A DNA stretch of 64,000 nucleotides from Ovis canadensis (Eukaryota; Chordata; Mammalia; Artiodactyla; Bovidae): NCBI RefSeq assembly GCF_042477335.2, contig NC_091262.1:46597001-46661000 (forward strand). Direction: 5' to 3'. A program made the translations under genes and the position numbers. This document shows positions 1-11,135 of the stretch, piece by piece; the first letter of the stretch is position 1, and each line of letters opens with the position of its first letter. The notes under the pieces were generated by a model that saw only the letters and a list, made by a program, of their open reading frames with translations, did not search any database and was not told the DNA's origin.

Positions 1-480
1 TCTCACGAGGTGGCCAAAGTACTGGAGTTTCACCTTTAGCATCATTCGTTCCAAAGAACACCCAGGGCTGATCTCCTTTAGAATGGACTTGTTGGATCAC
101 CTTGCAGTCCAAGGGACTCTCAAGAGTTTTCTGCACCACCACAGTTCAAAAGCATCAATTCTTCGGTGCTCAGCTTTCTTCACAGTTCAACTCTCGCATC
201 CATACATGACCAATGGAAAAACCATAGCCTTGACTAGACAGACCTTTGTTAGCAAAGTAATGTCTCTGATTTTCAATATGCTATAGGTTGGTCATAACTT
301 TTCTTCCAAGGAGTAAGCATCTTTTAATTTCATGGCTGCAGTCACCATCTGCAGTGATTTTGGAGCCCAAAAAAATAAAGTCTGACACTGTTTCCACTGT
401 TTCCCCATCTATTTCCCATGAAGTGATGAGACCAGATGCCATGATCTTCATTTTCTGAATGTTGAGCTTTAAGCCAACTT
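1..480 (-). mobile_element. BovB (RTE) LINE fragment, antisense, cut by window edge
   Basis: Read on the minus strand, this matches the 3' half of the BovB reverse-transcriptase ORF seen at 12513-12980. The translated stretch 281-532 carries the same residues (LNIQKMKIMASG, SWEIDGETVETVSDF). The left end runs off the window and the right end stops abruptly near 480, so both ends are incomplete here. Stops and frameshifts mean it is not coding. Ruminant genomes carry many such truncated copies. Confidence 0.9.
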
Positions 481-611
481 GGAAACCCACAAAAGAAAAT
501 CTGATTGGCCAGGGTGGCCCCCAGTTCCCCATAAAGGAGGCCTGAGTGGTCAGGGGTAACTTTACCCCCTCAAGTTACCCCAAGGCCCAGACCAATCAAC
601 AACTTCTCACT

Positions 612-926
612 GTGTGCTTAGTCGCTCAGTCATGTCTCTTTGTGGATTGTAGCCTGCCAGGCTCCCCTGTCCATGGGGAGTCTCCAGGCAAGAACACTGG
701 AGTGGGTTGCCATGCCCTCCTCCGGGGGATCTTCCCAACCCAGGGATCAAACCCAGGTCTCCGCATTGCAGGTGGATTCTTTACCATCTGAGCCACCAGG
801 GAAGCCAAAGAACACTGGAGTGTAGCCTACCCCTTCTCCAAGGGATCCTCCCAACCCAGGAATCGAATCTGGGTCTCCAACACTGCAGGCGGATTCTTTA
901 CCAGCTGAGCTACCAGGGAAACCCAC
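612..926 (-). mobile_element. Composite Bov-tA SINE with two tRNA-like heads
   Basis: Two consecutive units in antisense each end in the inverted tRNA-Glu-like head (CAGGGAAGCC near 800 and CAGGGAAACC near 920). The left unit also carries the BovB-derived Bov-A part (GTCGCTCAGTCATGTC). The flanks ACTTCTCACTGTG (about 602-614) and ACTTATCACTGAG (about 925-937) look like a target-site duplication, so the composite probably inserted as one piece. Confidence 0.85.
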
Positions 927-937
927 TTATCACTGAG

Positions 938-3250
938 TTTGTTATAATTTAAAACACAAACACAGCAGGGTCAGGGCAAGGAAATTAAGGGGGCCACGCA
1001 GAGCAGGAATGGGCAAGGAAATTAAGGGGGCCACACAGAGCAGGAATCCTTCCCAGTCAGGAGGTTTAGAGCAGGGAGTGGTCATCTTCCTAAAGGAGGC
1101 AGCCAGTGGGGGCTGGGAGCACCTGATGGGGGCTTTCATCCCTGACCCCCAGATCAGGGGCCAAAGAGGTACCATATTCTCTCTCTCTCCTTGGCTTGAG
1201 GCCCCATATTGAGGACTCACCCTGCTGGAATCAGTTGGGAATGGGGGATTGGGGTAGGGGGTCAAAGAACCAGGGCAGGGTTCAAGCAGGTCTTGATGGC
1301 AGGGTGGGGCCAAGCAGACAGCTGGCTATGTTCCAGCCACTTGGGAACCAACCAGAGCATCAGTCAGGTCAACACAAAGGAGCAAATGACCAGAGCTCAG
1401 GGAGCCACAGGGGGACAAAGGGGTAAAGAGGTAGGGGGCAAGGGGGTCAGGGGGCGGGGGAATGACAGCTAAGAAAGACCGAGTCAGCTCAAGCTGGCAG
1501 AAAGGAAGGGGCAGAGGCAGAGAGACGCTGCCCCAGAGTGAAGCCAGCAAAGTGGCCGAGGGAGCCACCACAGAACCCAGCAGACCACCCCCACTACCCT
1601 CAGCACTCCCACACCCAGATGAGCTTTGGCCACTTCTGGGCAACAGCTCTTCCCCCCTGAGGTCTTCAAGGGCCCGAGTGGCCCTGGGGATAAGTCCAGG
1701 GTATCAGCAGGACTGGGCTGGGGAGAATGGGCACAGACACCTGCCTGGAGCTGAGAGCTACTCTAGCTACCTGTGGGTGGGCCACTTGGGAAGGAAGTGG
1801 TCCCCATAACCATCAGGCCCTATCCCCACCCCCAGTGCACATTTAGACCTCTGTGTGGGGAGCCCATTCACATGAGGGTGAGCTCTTTGGCCCAGAAAGG
1901 GACTCCATGGGAGAGACCTCAGAATAGTAGGAGGGGTTCCAGGATCCAAGCAGGAGGACAGTGACAGGGCCTAGAGTGTCAGGCTGGCGCTCGGATCCCC
2001 AAGCCAGTGCCAAGGATTATAGGATTATAGGTTTGCAAACCATCAAACAGAGACCAGGCAGACTCTGGGGTCTGCCCAGATGAGGCTGGGATCAAACCAG
2101 GAGAATCAGGCTGACAGCGGCTGTGCCTACCTCCCTGACCATCTGGAGAGTGTGTTGGTCACAGCAGCAAGAGAGCTGTCCTGGGGAGACCCTCCAGCAG
2201 CAGATCCCCAGAGCCCTGCTGCCAGGTCAATAAAGAAGGCTTCAGGGCCCTCCCTGCGCCCTCCCACCTCAGCAAAGATCAGGGTTAAAGGATAACTTCA
2301 CAGTGCAAGGGAATGACTGCCATTCCCCTAGCTCCATCTCTGCCTCAACATCCTCCTCTGAAATGGAGAGGAAACGTGGCCACGGCCCCTCCATTCTCAC
2401 AAGGCAGCAGAGAGATCACAGAGTGGCAGTGAAAGTGGAAGTCCGTCTAAGCCTGAGAACTGGTAGATATTACCATGCCCCTTAGACTCAGGGAGATACA
2501 GACTGGCCCAACATCGCCACCCTCCACCCAGCATTGAGGCTGAGAACAAGACTTCTGACCCCATGGGCTCAGACACTGAGTGCCAGGGAGCGAGGCACAT
2601 GGACAAGGGCGGCTGAGAAACTCAGCTGCTCCATCCCAGAATCCCAAGCTGAAAGGAAAGATGGGGAGCAATCAGAGAAGGCTTCCTAGAGGAGGAAGAA
2701 GCTGCTCGGAAGCAGGGAGAATTCAGTAAAGTGGAGAGGCCTTCAGGGAGCCTGAACTCTTTCCCTTTCTTGGGCATCTCCCTCCTGGGACACTGGCCTC
2801 CCACACCTCTCAGGGCACCATCCTGGACTGCCCGACCGTCCGATCTTCTACTGAAGAGGCAGGGCTGGCACTGGGGGCAGAGGGGGTGGGGGTAATTGGT
2901 GAGCTTCCTGAAGCTGTTAGCAGAGGACAGGAATGCCAGGAGATGGAGGTGAGGATGGGGGCACAGCACAATCGCAACCTCATCGTAGAGTGAGGCAGCA
3001 GGAGCATGGCTCCAAGAGAAGCGGGGGAGGGGGAGGGGCGGGGCGGCACCGGGCTGGGAGCCTAGTGATTCCCCTTCCAATCCCTAGGCTCTTGGGAGCT
3101 CTTTGGGGGCCAGGGCTGATGGGATGCACTTTCCTGGCAGTTCCCGTCTTCCAGCCGCCTGTCCTACGGAGCAGAGGAGCAGGGACACAAACACAGAGGC
3201 AAGTCTCCCAGCTCCCAAACCTCAAACCCGCGTCCTCAGCCTGGCTGCAA
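938..3250. other. Unique non-coding stretch, no gene recognised
   Basis: This is moderately GC-rich single-copy sequence. Apart from a 37-bp tandem duplication near its left end I see no recognisable repeat. Open frames of up to about 150 codons exist on both strands but overlap each other and carry no recognisable domain, so they are taken as chance frames. If the CpG island to the right drives a leftward transcript, this would be its first intron. Confidence 0.5.
974..1047. repeat. Two-copy 37-bp tandem duplication
   Basis: Copies at 974-1010 and 1011-1047 begin GGGCAAGGAAATTAAGGGGG. They differ at one base (CCACGCAG versus CCACACAG). The difference is a CpG to CpA change, consistent with methylation-driven mutation after a recent duplication. 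Confidence 0.95.
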
Positions 3251-3829
3251 AGATGACCTCCCGGCCCTGAGGCCGGGAAGCCGCCGCCCCGCGGTCCCAT
3301 CTGACCCTGGCGGGGTCACGGGAATCCGGCGCCCCAGGCGCCTCCAGAGCGGCGCCGAGGGGCTGAACCGGTGTCCCCGAGAGCCGGCGGCTGCGCTGAT
3401 AAAGTGGATGTTCCCCGTTGACCCGCCGGGCGGCACGGCACGCGGCCTATTCCTCCCTCGCGTTCTCTCCAAGAAACGCCGGAGTTCCACCATTAAAGCG
3501 CCTCCATCCTCTAACCCCACACGCAAAGTTGCTCCAAGTCGCCGGGGTTCTGATGACAGGTGATGGTTAGGCGGGGCCGCGCAGCGGGCGAGAGCGCGGT
3601 CACGAACCGGGGTGCTGAGCGCGCTCCCCTTCAGCTCCACGCGTGCACCCACCCCCTCACAACGGGCGCGCACCCAACACCCCACCCCCCAACCCGCTGC
3701 CCCTGAGGCTCCCGCCCAATCAGAGGCCGCGCACGCGGCGCTGCCGGCGGGCAGACACCCCAGCTCCCCGGCCTGCGCCCCCGCGGCCCCGGCCCCGCCA
3801 CAGCCTCCCTCCTGCCCAGCCACACTCAC

Positions 3830-3960
3830 CGTCCCGGGCGCGCAGTCGGCGCGCAGCTCCGCTCCGGGGCCGCATTCCCCCGCTGGGCTCCTCTCTGGTT
3901 CCCGCTCCGGCTCGGGTTCCCGCTACGCAGGGCTCGGCTCTGAGATGGTGGCCGCGGCAA
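3830..3960 (-). other. Candidate non-coding first exon ending in a strong donor
   Basis: Read leftward, this GC-rich segment ends at 3830 and is followed by GTGAGTGTGG, a near-consensus 5' splice site. The start is unknown, and 3960 is only an arbitrary upstream limit just before the GT/GC tract. If the promoter serves LINGO1, this would be a 5' untranslated exon. I did not find the short LINGO1 start-codon exon or its large single coding exon in this window. Confidence 0.4.
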
Positions 3961-3977
3961 CGAGCGAGGAAGGGAGG

Positions 3978-4058
3978 GCGTGTGCGCGAGTGTGTGTGTG
4001 TGTATGTGTGTGTGTGTGCGCGCGCGCGGTGCGTGTGCGTGTGCACGGGAGGGCCCCG
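3978..4058. repeat. Alternating purine-pyrimidine (GT/GC) tract in CpG island
   Basis: A nearly continuous run of GT, GC and occasional AT dinucleotides, including a CGCGCGCG core around 4019-4027. Such tracts can adopt Z-DNA under negative supercoiling (established property). A second CA/CG-rich tract follows at about 4145-4195. Length is probably polymorphic. Confidence 0.85.
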
Positions 4059-4899
4059 CGCTCCCCTGCGCGCCCCGCTCCTGCCTCCAGTTCTCCACAC
4101 TGCGATGCCAGCAGAATCCCTAACGCGCGCTCCCAACTGTCTGGGCGCTCACACTCGTGCACACACGCGCACACCTGGGCGCGCACACACCCCCGCCGCC
4201 GCACAACCGGCTCCGCACTCCCGACTCTTGCCCTCCTGGGGCGCTCACAAAGGCCCCGGCCCGCCGGGAGCCCCCGGAGCGCGGCCCGCGGAGCCTGCGG
4301 AGTGACCCTGCGGTCCTACCGGGCTGGCCCCGCCTTAGATCCTCCGGTGTTCCCAGAGGGGCTCCCTCGGGCGTCCCTGCTCCTTCACCCTGCCGGCCCG
4401 GCCGCGGCCGTGCTCTCCGCCTGATCCCCGGCCCCGGTGCCCGACTCCGGCTTCTGGTGCTCCCACCCAGAGGCGCGGGCTCCCTGCTCCTCGCCTGCGC
4501 CGCCGCCCGCAGCCGCGTGCTCTCCCGCTCCTTTCTTTCCCTCTTTTCTGTCGCTGCCTCTCCTTCTGTCTCGTTTCCCTTCTCCCACCTGCACCCGCCC
4601 GGATCTCGGTCCTCCGTCTCTCCGGCTGCCTCTCCGTCTATCTTGCCGACGCCCTCTCCCGCGCCGCCGCCTCCTCTCCACCGGCCTGCGCTGCCCTCAC
4701 ATTCTCCGCATTACTCTGGGGTGCCGCCCGCCACTCGCCGGGCCCAGGGTTCCGGCGCACAGTGGGCGGCGAGGCGACCCGCCGCGCCCGGGCCCCACCG
4801 CCCCCTCGGCTCTCCTCCCGCTCCGCGGCTCCGCGCTCCGGCCTGGCGGGCGGCGACGTCCCGCGCTAGCCTCTGCTGTCGCTGACAGCTCCCATCTCG

Positions 4900-5062
4900 C
4901 CCGGGCTTAAAGGGATAGCGCACCGGGCTCGACCTGCCCCACCCGGGGGCGCCGAGGAGGGCGGCCTCGTGCGCCGGCACAGTCCGGGGCGGTGATGCAG
5001 CCGGGGCCGTGCGGGCAGCACCCGGTACGCCGAGGTTGAGCCCGGCCCTCCGGGGCTGGAGG
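4900..5062 (+). other. Candidate rightward non-coding exon at CpG island edge
   Basis: The plus strand reaches a consensus-like donor whose GT is at 5063-5064 within GGAGGGTGAGTCA. With the leftward donor at 3829 it suggests divergent transcription from one island. The start is unknown and no coding potential is visible. It could equally be a chance donor in GC-rich DNA. Confidence 0.25.
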
Positions 5063-5289
5063 GTGAGTCAAGGAGACCGGCGGTCGGGCCGGACCGCGCC
5101 ATCCAGGGGGCGCTCAGTGCTTGTTGGCGGTTAAGCCTAGGGGCACGCGGGAGGTGTGGGGCGGTGCAGGCTGGGCGCCCGGCACTGCGGGGCGGGGGAG
5201 AGGAGGGATCAGGGAAGCAGCTGTCCGGATCTGAGCAGAGGGTGAGGACACCTGTCATGCCGAGAGGACAGGGCTCACAGGATGGCCTC

Positions 5290-5345
5290 CCACTCGGGCT
5301 GTGTGACCTTGGGCAAATGCCTGCCTCTCTCTGACCTCAGTTTAC
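5290..5345 (+). repeat. MIR SINE core fragment
   Basis: Contains the MIR core phrase TGTGTGACCTTGGGCAAATG followed by CTCTCTGACCTCAGTTT, typical of this mammalian-wide SINE. It lies just right of the CpG island. Confidence 0.6.
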
Positions 5346-5469
5346 ACTTCCTTGAAAGGACACTGAGTTCCATCATCTCTGGGGCTCTGATTTGGTAGTG
5401 TCAATAGGTCCCTCCTCCCTGTAAGAGCAGGAAGTGTGATGGAACTTTGCGGGGTGCAGGCGGTCCGGA

Positions 5470-5530
5470 GTTGACATTGAAGCTAGGTACTGAAGGATGA
5501 GTAGGAGTTGACTGGGCAGAGAAAGTATCC
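5470..5530 (-). repeat. L2 LINE fragment, antisense
   Basis: The phrase TGAAGGATGAGTAGGAGTTG resembles the antisense of the L2 3' region. It is short and diverged. Confidence 0.4.
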
Positions 5531-5580
5531 CATTTCAAGAGGATATGCAAAGACCTAGGTGTGGGAAGCAGGGAAAGATG

Positions 5581-5863
5581 CTGGGTATGATTCCTGGGTC
5601 GGGAAGATCCCCTGGAGAAGGGATAGGCTACCCATTCCGATATTCTTGGGCTTCCCTGGTGGCTCAGCTGGTAAAGAATCCACCTGCGATGCAGGAGACC
5701 TGGGTTTGATCCCTGGGTTGGGAAGATCCCTTGGAGAAGTGCATGGCAACCCACTCTAGTATTCTTGTTTGGAGAATCCCCATAAACAGAGGAGCCTGGC
5801 AGGCTACAGTCCATGTAGTTATAAAGAGTCAGACACGACTAAGTGGCTAAGCACAGCACAGCA
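5581..5863 (+). mobile_element. Bov-tA SINE, partly duplicated head
   Basis: A full tRNA-like head (GGCTTCCCTGGTGGCTCAGC at about 5649) runs into the Bov-A body and ends with GAGTCAGACACGACTAAGTG. It is preceded by a partial unit, giving a composite like that at 612-926 but in sense orientation. A G-rich homopolymer-like run follows at about 5868-5889. Confidence 0.85.
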
Positions 5864-5889
5864 TATTGGGGCGGGCGGGGGGGGGGGGT

Positions 5890-7734
5890 GCTGTTGAGAG
5901 GCAAAGAGAAGCTATAACAGCCTTGAGTTGAGGAGTTTCGACTTTGTTCAGGGGTAATAGTGGGGATGACACAGTCTAGGGGGAAGCCATGATCATCCTT
6001 CAGCCATCACAGATGCTTTGCTAAGGGCTCCCCAGATCCAGGAGCCTTTGAAGGAGACCTCCTCTTTCCTGTTCCGAAGCCAAGTCCCAACCTCTGCTCC
6101 CAATCTCTCCAGCCAGGCGCAGCACAGCCTCCCCCTGCTGACCGGAGCTGGAAATGGAAGAAGCCCAGGCCTGGCTGTGGTGGTGCTGTGAGTCCTGGAA
6201 GGGTCAGACTTTAGCACCCACCCACCAAGGTGCCCTGCAAAGACCCCAGACTTAGTCATCAAGTCTTGCCCAGTGCCAGTCCCAGCCTCAGTGTCCTCTT
6301 CTGTACAATGGGAATAAAAATACTGAGCCACCAAGGAGGTTGGCAAAGAATTCCTGAGGAATGACACACAAGTATGACCCTGCATACAGAAAGCATTCAG
6401 CAAATGTCCTTTTCCTTCCACACACCTGGCCTTGGCTCTGTGGACCATTCCCAAAGTGCTTGCTGCCTCCCTTTTCCTTCCTTCCCTGGCCATTTTCTTT
6501 CTGCCTTTCCGGGGGCCTCAAGGGAAATGAGCTCATGGCTGTTACCTGCTCTGGCTCAACACACCTCCTGAGGAGTCTTCCCAGGGCTTGCAGATGGACC
6601 CTAGGGAAGCCAACCAGAGACAAACAGCCTTTCCCCCAGAGTCCCTGACATCCAAGCAAAGTTGCGGTCTACAGCCCCTTCCATTTCTCCCACTCTCCTA
6701 TGCTGGGAGCCACACAGCCTTTGTGTTTGTGCTTGGGAATTTATGTCCCCAGTTTTGCTGTGCAACATCAGGTAAGTAGCACACCCTCTCTGAACCTCAG
6801 GTTCTTTCCTAAGTATGGGGACAAGCTGGTGTGCCCGAAAGGGGCAATGAACATAAGTCTAAGTCATGTATTTTCCCTCAACAAGTCCAGGCCATGTCCC
6901 TTTATCCAGGAATTCTTCAGAGAGGCAGACAGATACAAAAGACTCTTGGGACTCTCGGATGTCCTGCCCTTGTGCTAGTGACCAGGAGCTGTTACTGCCT
7001 TTGCCTCCCAGCAGGCTTTACAGAAAGTCAAGGCATGAATATGAACAGACACATGGAGGAATCACTCCCCACTGCCACAGCAGCTAAGTTTAGGGGCCAG
7101 GCCAGTGTGGGCAGCTCCAGGAAGATGCTCCTTCATGCGATGCTAGGAACTAGCTGCTTCCTGCCACAAGGGCTGAGTCAGTGCCCCTACTAATGTTTGC
7201 TCACAGCTCCTCTGCTGTTTTCATCTGGGTCCACAGGCCAGTGGGGGAGACCTTGGCTGAGCCCCAGACCCAGTCACTAAGTCAGGTCTAGCCAGGGGCT
7301 AAGTGGCCTGCATGGAATCCCAGGAGACAGTGAGCATTTCCTGCCTGCCTTATCAGTCAATAACTGGCTTCCTGGATCAGGGTGGAAAATAGGGTCACTA
7401 AGAGAGAAATGTCCCACGCAGTCAGGCTTTCTCCTTGCTGTCTCTTATCCCACCTCCCCACCTCCAAGTCTTTTCCCACCTGTCCTACCACCTCTTGGCT
7501 TCCACACATTCGTCCACCTTTCAAGTCCTTCCATACCTAAACGGCTTCCCCTGAGTACTCCCTGCCCTCTCCAATCTCTCTCCTCCTTTGTACTCTTAAC
7601 TACTGTGTGTCAGGAGTTTTCATTCACTGGTTCATCTTTACACTAATTCTGGTGTTATCATTCTCATTTCAGAGAAGAGGAAGCCGAAGTTTAGTGTGCA
7701 CTTCCAGGATTTGAACTGAGGGCTGTTTTCTTCA
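5890..7734. other. Unique non-coding stretch, no gene recognised
   Basis: No repeat family or exon is recognisable with confidence. Short overlapping open frames up to 166 codons have no domain signature. Confidence 0.4.
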
Positions 7735-8115
7735 TTCTTTCCACAAACATTTGTTGAGGGCTTGCTCCATGCCAGGCTCTGGGCCAGGTGTAGGGAATAC
7801 ACATAAGAGGACCTAGAGTCTAGAGAAAGACAGAGAACACTTTTATATTGCAAAGAAACGTAAAATTACAACTAGGACAAGTGCCATGAAGTTCTGTGGA
7901 GCTATTTGGTTGAGGCACAGTCTGGTCTTGAGAGTCAGAAAAGGCTTCCTGCAGGATGTGACGTTTTAACATTTGACCTAGCGCCAGAAGGTTAGGTAGA
8001 CATTAACTTGGAGCAGTCAGGAGCCCCAGAGAGAGGGAACAGCTTGTGTAAAGGCCCTGTGTTGAGAGGAAGGAGAGAAAGGCCATATGGCCAGAGCATA
8101 AGGAGAGGGGATTGG
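7735..8115 (-). repeat. L2 LINE fragment, antisense
   Basis: It begins with the antisense L2 3' end (TTTGTTGAGGGCTTGCTCCA, CCAGGCTCTGGGCCAGG). It continues to GAGAGGGAACAGCTTGTGTA and AAAGGCCCTGTGTTGAG, phrases that lie further up the same family. Internal parts are diverged. Confidence 0.65.
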
Positions 8116-9023
8116 AGATGGGGCTGCATGGGGCCAGGGCAGCAGGTTCCAAGGGACCCCACAAGGAGTTGAATGTTTAGCCTGGTGGCTCTGGGCTGGC
8201 CCTGGAGGTTTGAAGCAGAGGACAGTGCCCATTTCTCCTCCAACTGCTCCCCAGTCCACCACTCAGCACCTTTGCACCCAGGGACCACTTCCACCCCTTT
8301 CTTCTGATGCCCCAGCCCTAGCACAAGGTGGGACATGCTGAGGCTCAGACTTGCAGCTGAACTGACAACTTGGTGAGCCAGGCCAGGGAGAGACAGGAGA
8401 CAGGAGACCTTGGCTCAGCCTTCACCCAGCCTCTGGCAGAACGACTTTGGTCAGCTCCTACCTCTCTCTGACCCTCATAGCTGTAAGCCAAAGATTAGAC
8501 TGATTCCTTTACCATCTTGGTTGATCCTGGGGCATAGCCTGTAATAAGTGAATGGAAAAGACTCAGCAGTCAAAATGATCCTGCCTGAGCCAGAGGATTC
8601 AGGCCTAGAGCCCTGCAGGGGTATGAAGTAGGGTGCTGCTTGGGGTCTGCTGCTGGCCTAGTGCTGTCCCATCTCGCCTCTCCTCCTGAGCTTATCTTCC
8701 CAAATGAAGCACTCCAAGGGGGCTTTCCTCCTCCCCTCCACCCCAGCATGGCCCATGCCCTCACCCACTTCTCCCCCATCAGATGTTTGGGAATCACTGT
8801 TTAGCCTGTAAGAGCTGAATTGGATTCCTTGCGCATTTGGTTTTCCCATCTGTAAAAGGGTGTCATCCTTTCCCCTCCTGTCTCCCTGGGAGGAGAGAAG
8901 ATGAATAAATGGCTTATGGGTATAACCTCCACCTTCTCTACCAGGGGCACTGCTCCCTTGTCAAGTGTTCTCCTGGGACCTTGCTGTCAACAGCACTGGG
9001 GGAAACAGACACACCAACTGACC

Positions 9024-9273
9024 CCTGATTTTTTTAAATATTTGTTTATTTATTTATTTATTTTTGGCTAGATGGGGTCTTAGTTGTGGCACACAGGCTT
9101 CTCTCCAATTGTGGTGCATGTGGTTCAGTAGTTGTGGTACTCGGGCTTAGTTGTCGTACTCGGGCTTAGTTGTCCCAGGACATGTGGGATCTTAGTTCCC
9201 TGACCAGGTGTCAAACCCAAATCCCCTGTGTTGAAAGGTAGATTCTTAACTACTGGACCACCAGGGAAGTCTC
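9024..9273 (-). mobile_element. CHR-type tRNA-derived SINE, antisense
   Basis: The inverted head (GGACCACCAGGGAAGTCTCC) is on the right and an inverted A-rich tail, a (TTTA)n run near 9040-9062, is on the left. Flanks CCAACTGACC (9013) and CCAGCTGACC (9274) form a likely target-site duplication. This SINE group is restricted to cetartiodactyls. Confidence 0.8.
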
Positions 9274-9283
9274 CCAGCTGACC

Positions 9284-10539
9284 TTTTAAAACCTCCCCCA
9301 GAAGACCATAGCCAGCTGCCCTCCCCAAGGACACCACACACCTCCCGATAGGAAGTCCACAGAAGGGTGACTCCTGGGGTGCCACCTTCCCTTTCCCGGT
9401 GCTCCTTTGTCTGTCCAGACAACAGCTGGAGGGGGGCCGCTTCAGAACTTGCTCCCTCTCTGGGCAGCAATGCCCTCTGCGCTGTGGGAACCTCGCTCCT
9501 CTGAGTTGTACTTGCTGCTCTGATTGGCCTTATCTTTTTAAGGGTCCTTCATAAGGATGCTGCCCCAGGTCTGCTGCAGCCCAGGCCAGGTCAGTTCACA
9601 GTTCTGTTCTATCAGCTTTTTCTATGACAATCACACCAACCTGTAAGTGGGGAAGCGCTTTGCTGTACACAAGTCTATCCCACGTGCCTTCTCCGCTAAG
9701 CCTCACTACTGCCCAGGAAGTAAGAACAAGGATTGGCCTTATTTACAGATAAAGAAACCGAATCGCAGGGTTGTGACCAGTACAGACTTTGGGGACCTGC
9801 AGTCCATCACAGTCACCTGGGGGCGGGGTGGCAGTCAGCAAAGGAGAATGCCTAGGGCAGCAGGAGAGGTGGTTGTTGGGGATCTGAATGGAGAGATGAC
9901 CCTGCCTATTACTGAGAGGTGGGATTGGAATTGCATTTTGGAGGCCAGTGAGGCAGGGGGTGTTTAAGGACCTGAGAGTACACCCAGTTCGGGGGACAGA
10001 CCTACACTTTGGCTCCCACTCACAGGGAACGTGTTCTGTGCCAGGCCCTGGGGGGCCCAGTCCTCAGGGATTTCACAGCCACATCCATAGAGGAAGGCCA
10101 AGGTTCCGAGTTCTGGAGTGGTAGGTACTGTGTCGAGGTGGCTGGCAGGATCACAGAACTGAGTCAGGAGCCCACGGCACCTGGCCCTGAGCCTCAGAAG
10201 GGATGAGGGGGCTTCCCACGCTCACCTGGGCTGGTGTCCATAGGTAGGATCAGGCTCTCTCAGAAAGGCTGTGGATTGGCTGCCCTTGAAGGGTGCATAA
10301 GAATTCACTGGGCAGGGAAAGGGGGCCTGAGGAGGCACAAGTGCAAGCAGAGGTCGCCTCTGAGTCCTCGGCACCCATCAGCCTGGGCCTGGCTGCTGCA
10401 GGCTTTTAGGGAACATGTGCTGGCCAGTTGGATGGTGTTTGAATGAAAGAAGGAAGCCAGGGAGGGAGAAAGGGAGTGAGGCCTGCTGAGCACAGACAGA
10501 AAAATAAGAAAGCACCCACACTGTCAAGGAAGGGGCAGG
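9284..10539. other. Unique non-coding stretch, no gene recognised
   Basis: No convincing exon or young repeat is visible. The sequence near 9735-9790 (AGATAAAGAAACCGAATCGC) resembles a diverged antisense MIR. Confidence 0.4.
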
Positions 10540-10830
10540 AAAGCAGATAGGGCAGGGCAGGGGATCAGAGCCAGATCACAAAGGTCCTTGAATGCCATGG
10601 GGGTGATCACTGTACTTTGAAGGATTTTAAGGTGAGGCAGATGATCAGATCTGAATTTGTGGACACTCCCTCCAGCTCCTATGTGGAAGATAGATAGAGG
10701 GGTGAAACTGGAGGTCAGAGCCTGGAGAGGCAGCCAATGGGGTCCTCTAGGTGAGGGGATGGGATGGAATAGAAGAGAGATACTTAAGAATTCAAGAAGC
10801 AGGGCTTGATGAGTGTCTGAGTGTGGAGGT
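10540..10830 (-). repeat. L2 LINE fragment, antisense
   Basis: AAAGGTCCTTGAATGCCATG followed by GGATTTTAAGGTGAGGCAGA and TGATCAGATCTGAATTTGTG aligns by eye to the antisense L2 consensus that I remember, in the correct order. Confidence 0.6.
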
Positions 10831-11135
10831 GAGGAAAGGAGGGGCCCCCCATGGCATTTCAACAGAGTTTCCTGTGAGCTGACCCCTGCCAGGCTTCACG
10901 ACTTTGTTCCAGGGAACCCTCACACCCAACTCCCTGAGGGTCTACACTGTGTAGGGGGCACCATGGTGCACGGCTTGAACCCCCTTCGGGCTGAAGCACT
11001 CCTCCGTGTCGCTGGGAGTGTTGAGGCTCGCTGGCCGGCCACAGATGAGCCCCTGCCCCTCAGCTGAAGAAAGAGGCTCCCTGCCCAGGGCCTTGCCCCT
11101 CTAGGGACAGCTGCATCCAACAAGTGACCCAAAAT

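Larger units (their letters stand above)
3250..5250. promoter_or_regulatory. CpG island, probable promoter (leftward LINGO1 transcript by synteny)
   Basis: About 2 kb of very GC-rich DNA keeps a high CpG density, which in a mammalian genome marks a constitutively unmethylated promoter. No confident protein-coding exon lies in it. On the minus strand a strong splice donor (GGGACG followed by GTGAGTGTGG) has its intron starting at 3829, compatible with a non-coding first exon reading left. On the plus strand another donor (CTGGAGG followed by GTGAGTCAAG) starts at 5063. From memory of gene order, Lingo1 neighbours Odf3l1 in mouse, in the same orientation and about 50 kb away, which fits the spacing here. 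The LINGO1 assignment is inference; the CpG island itself is read directly. Confidence 0.75.

Noticed and set aside
3612..4885. Long plus-strand open frames (270, 220 and 242 codons) in the CpG island
   Set aside because: Three overlapping frames, all dominated by P, A, R and S as expected from GC-rich DNA lacking AT-rich stop codons. There is no domain, and the AR/CV repeats come from the GT/GC tract.
1..5250. LINGO1 coding exon
   Set aside because: No leucine-rich-repeat or Ig-domain coding sequence and no short start-codon exon was found on the minus strand. Only promoter-like sequence is present.
5649..5740. tRNA-like sequence with A- and B-box resemblance
   Set aside because: It is the tRNA-Glu-derived head of a Bov-tA SINE, not a tRNA gene. 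The same holds for all CHR and Bov-tA heads.
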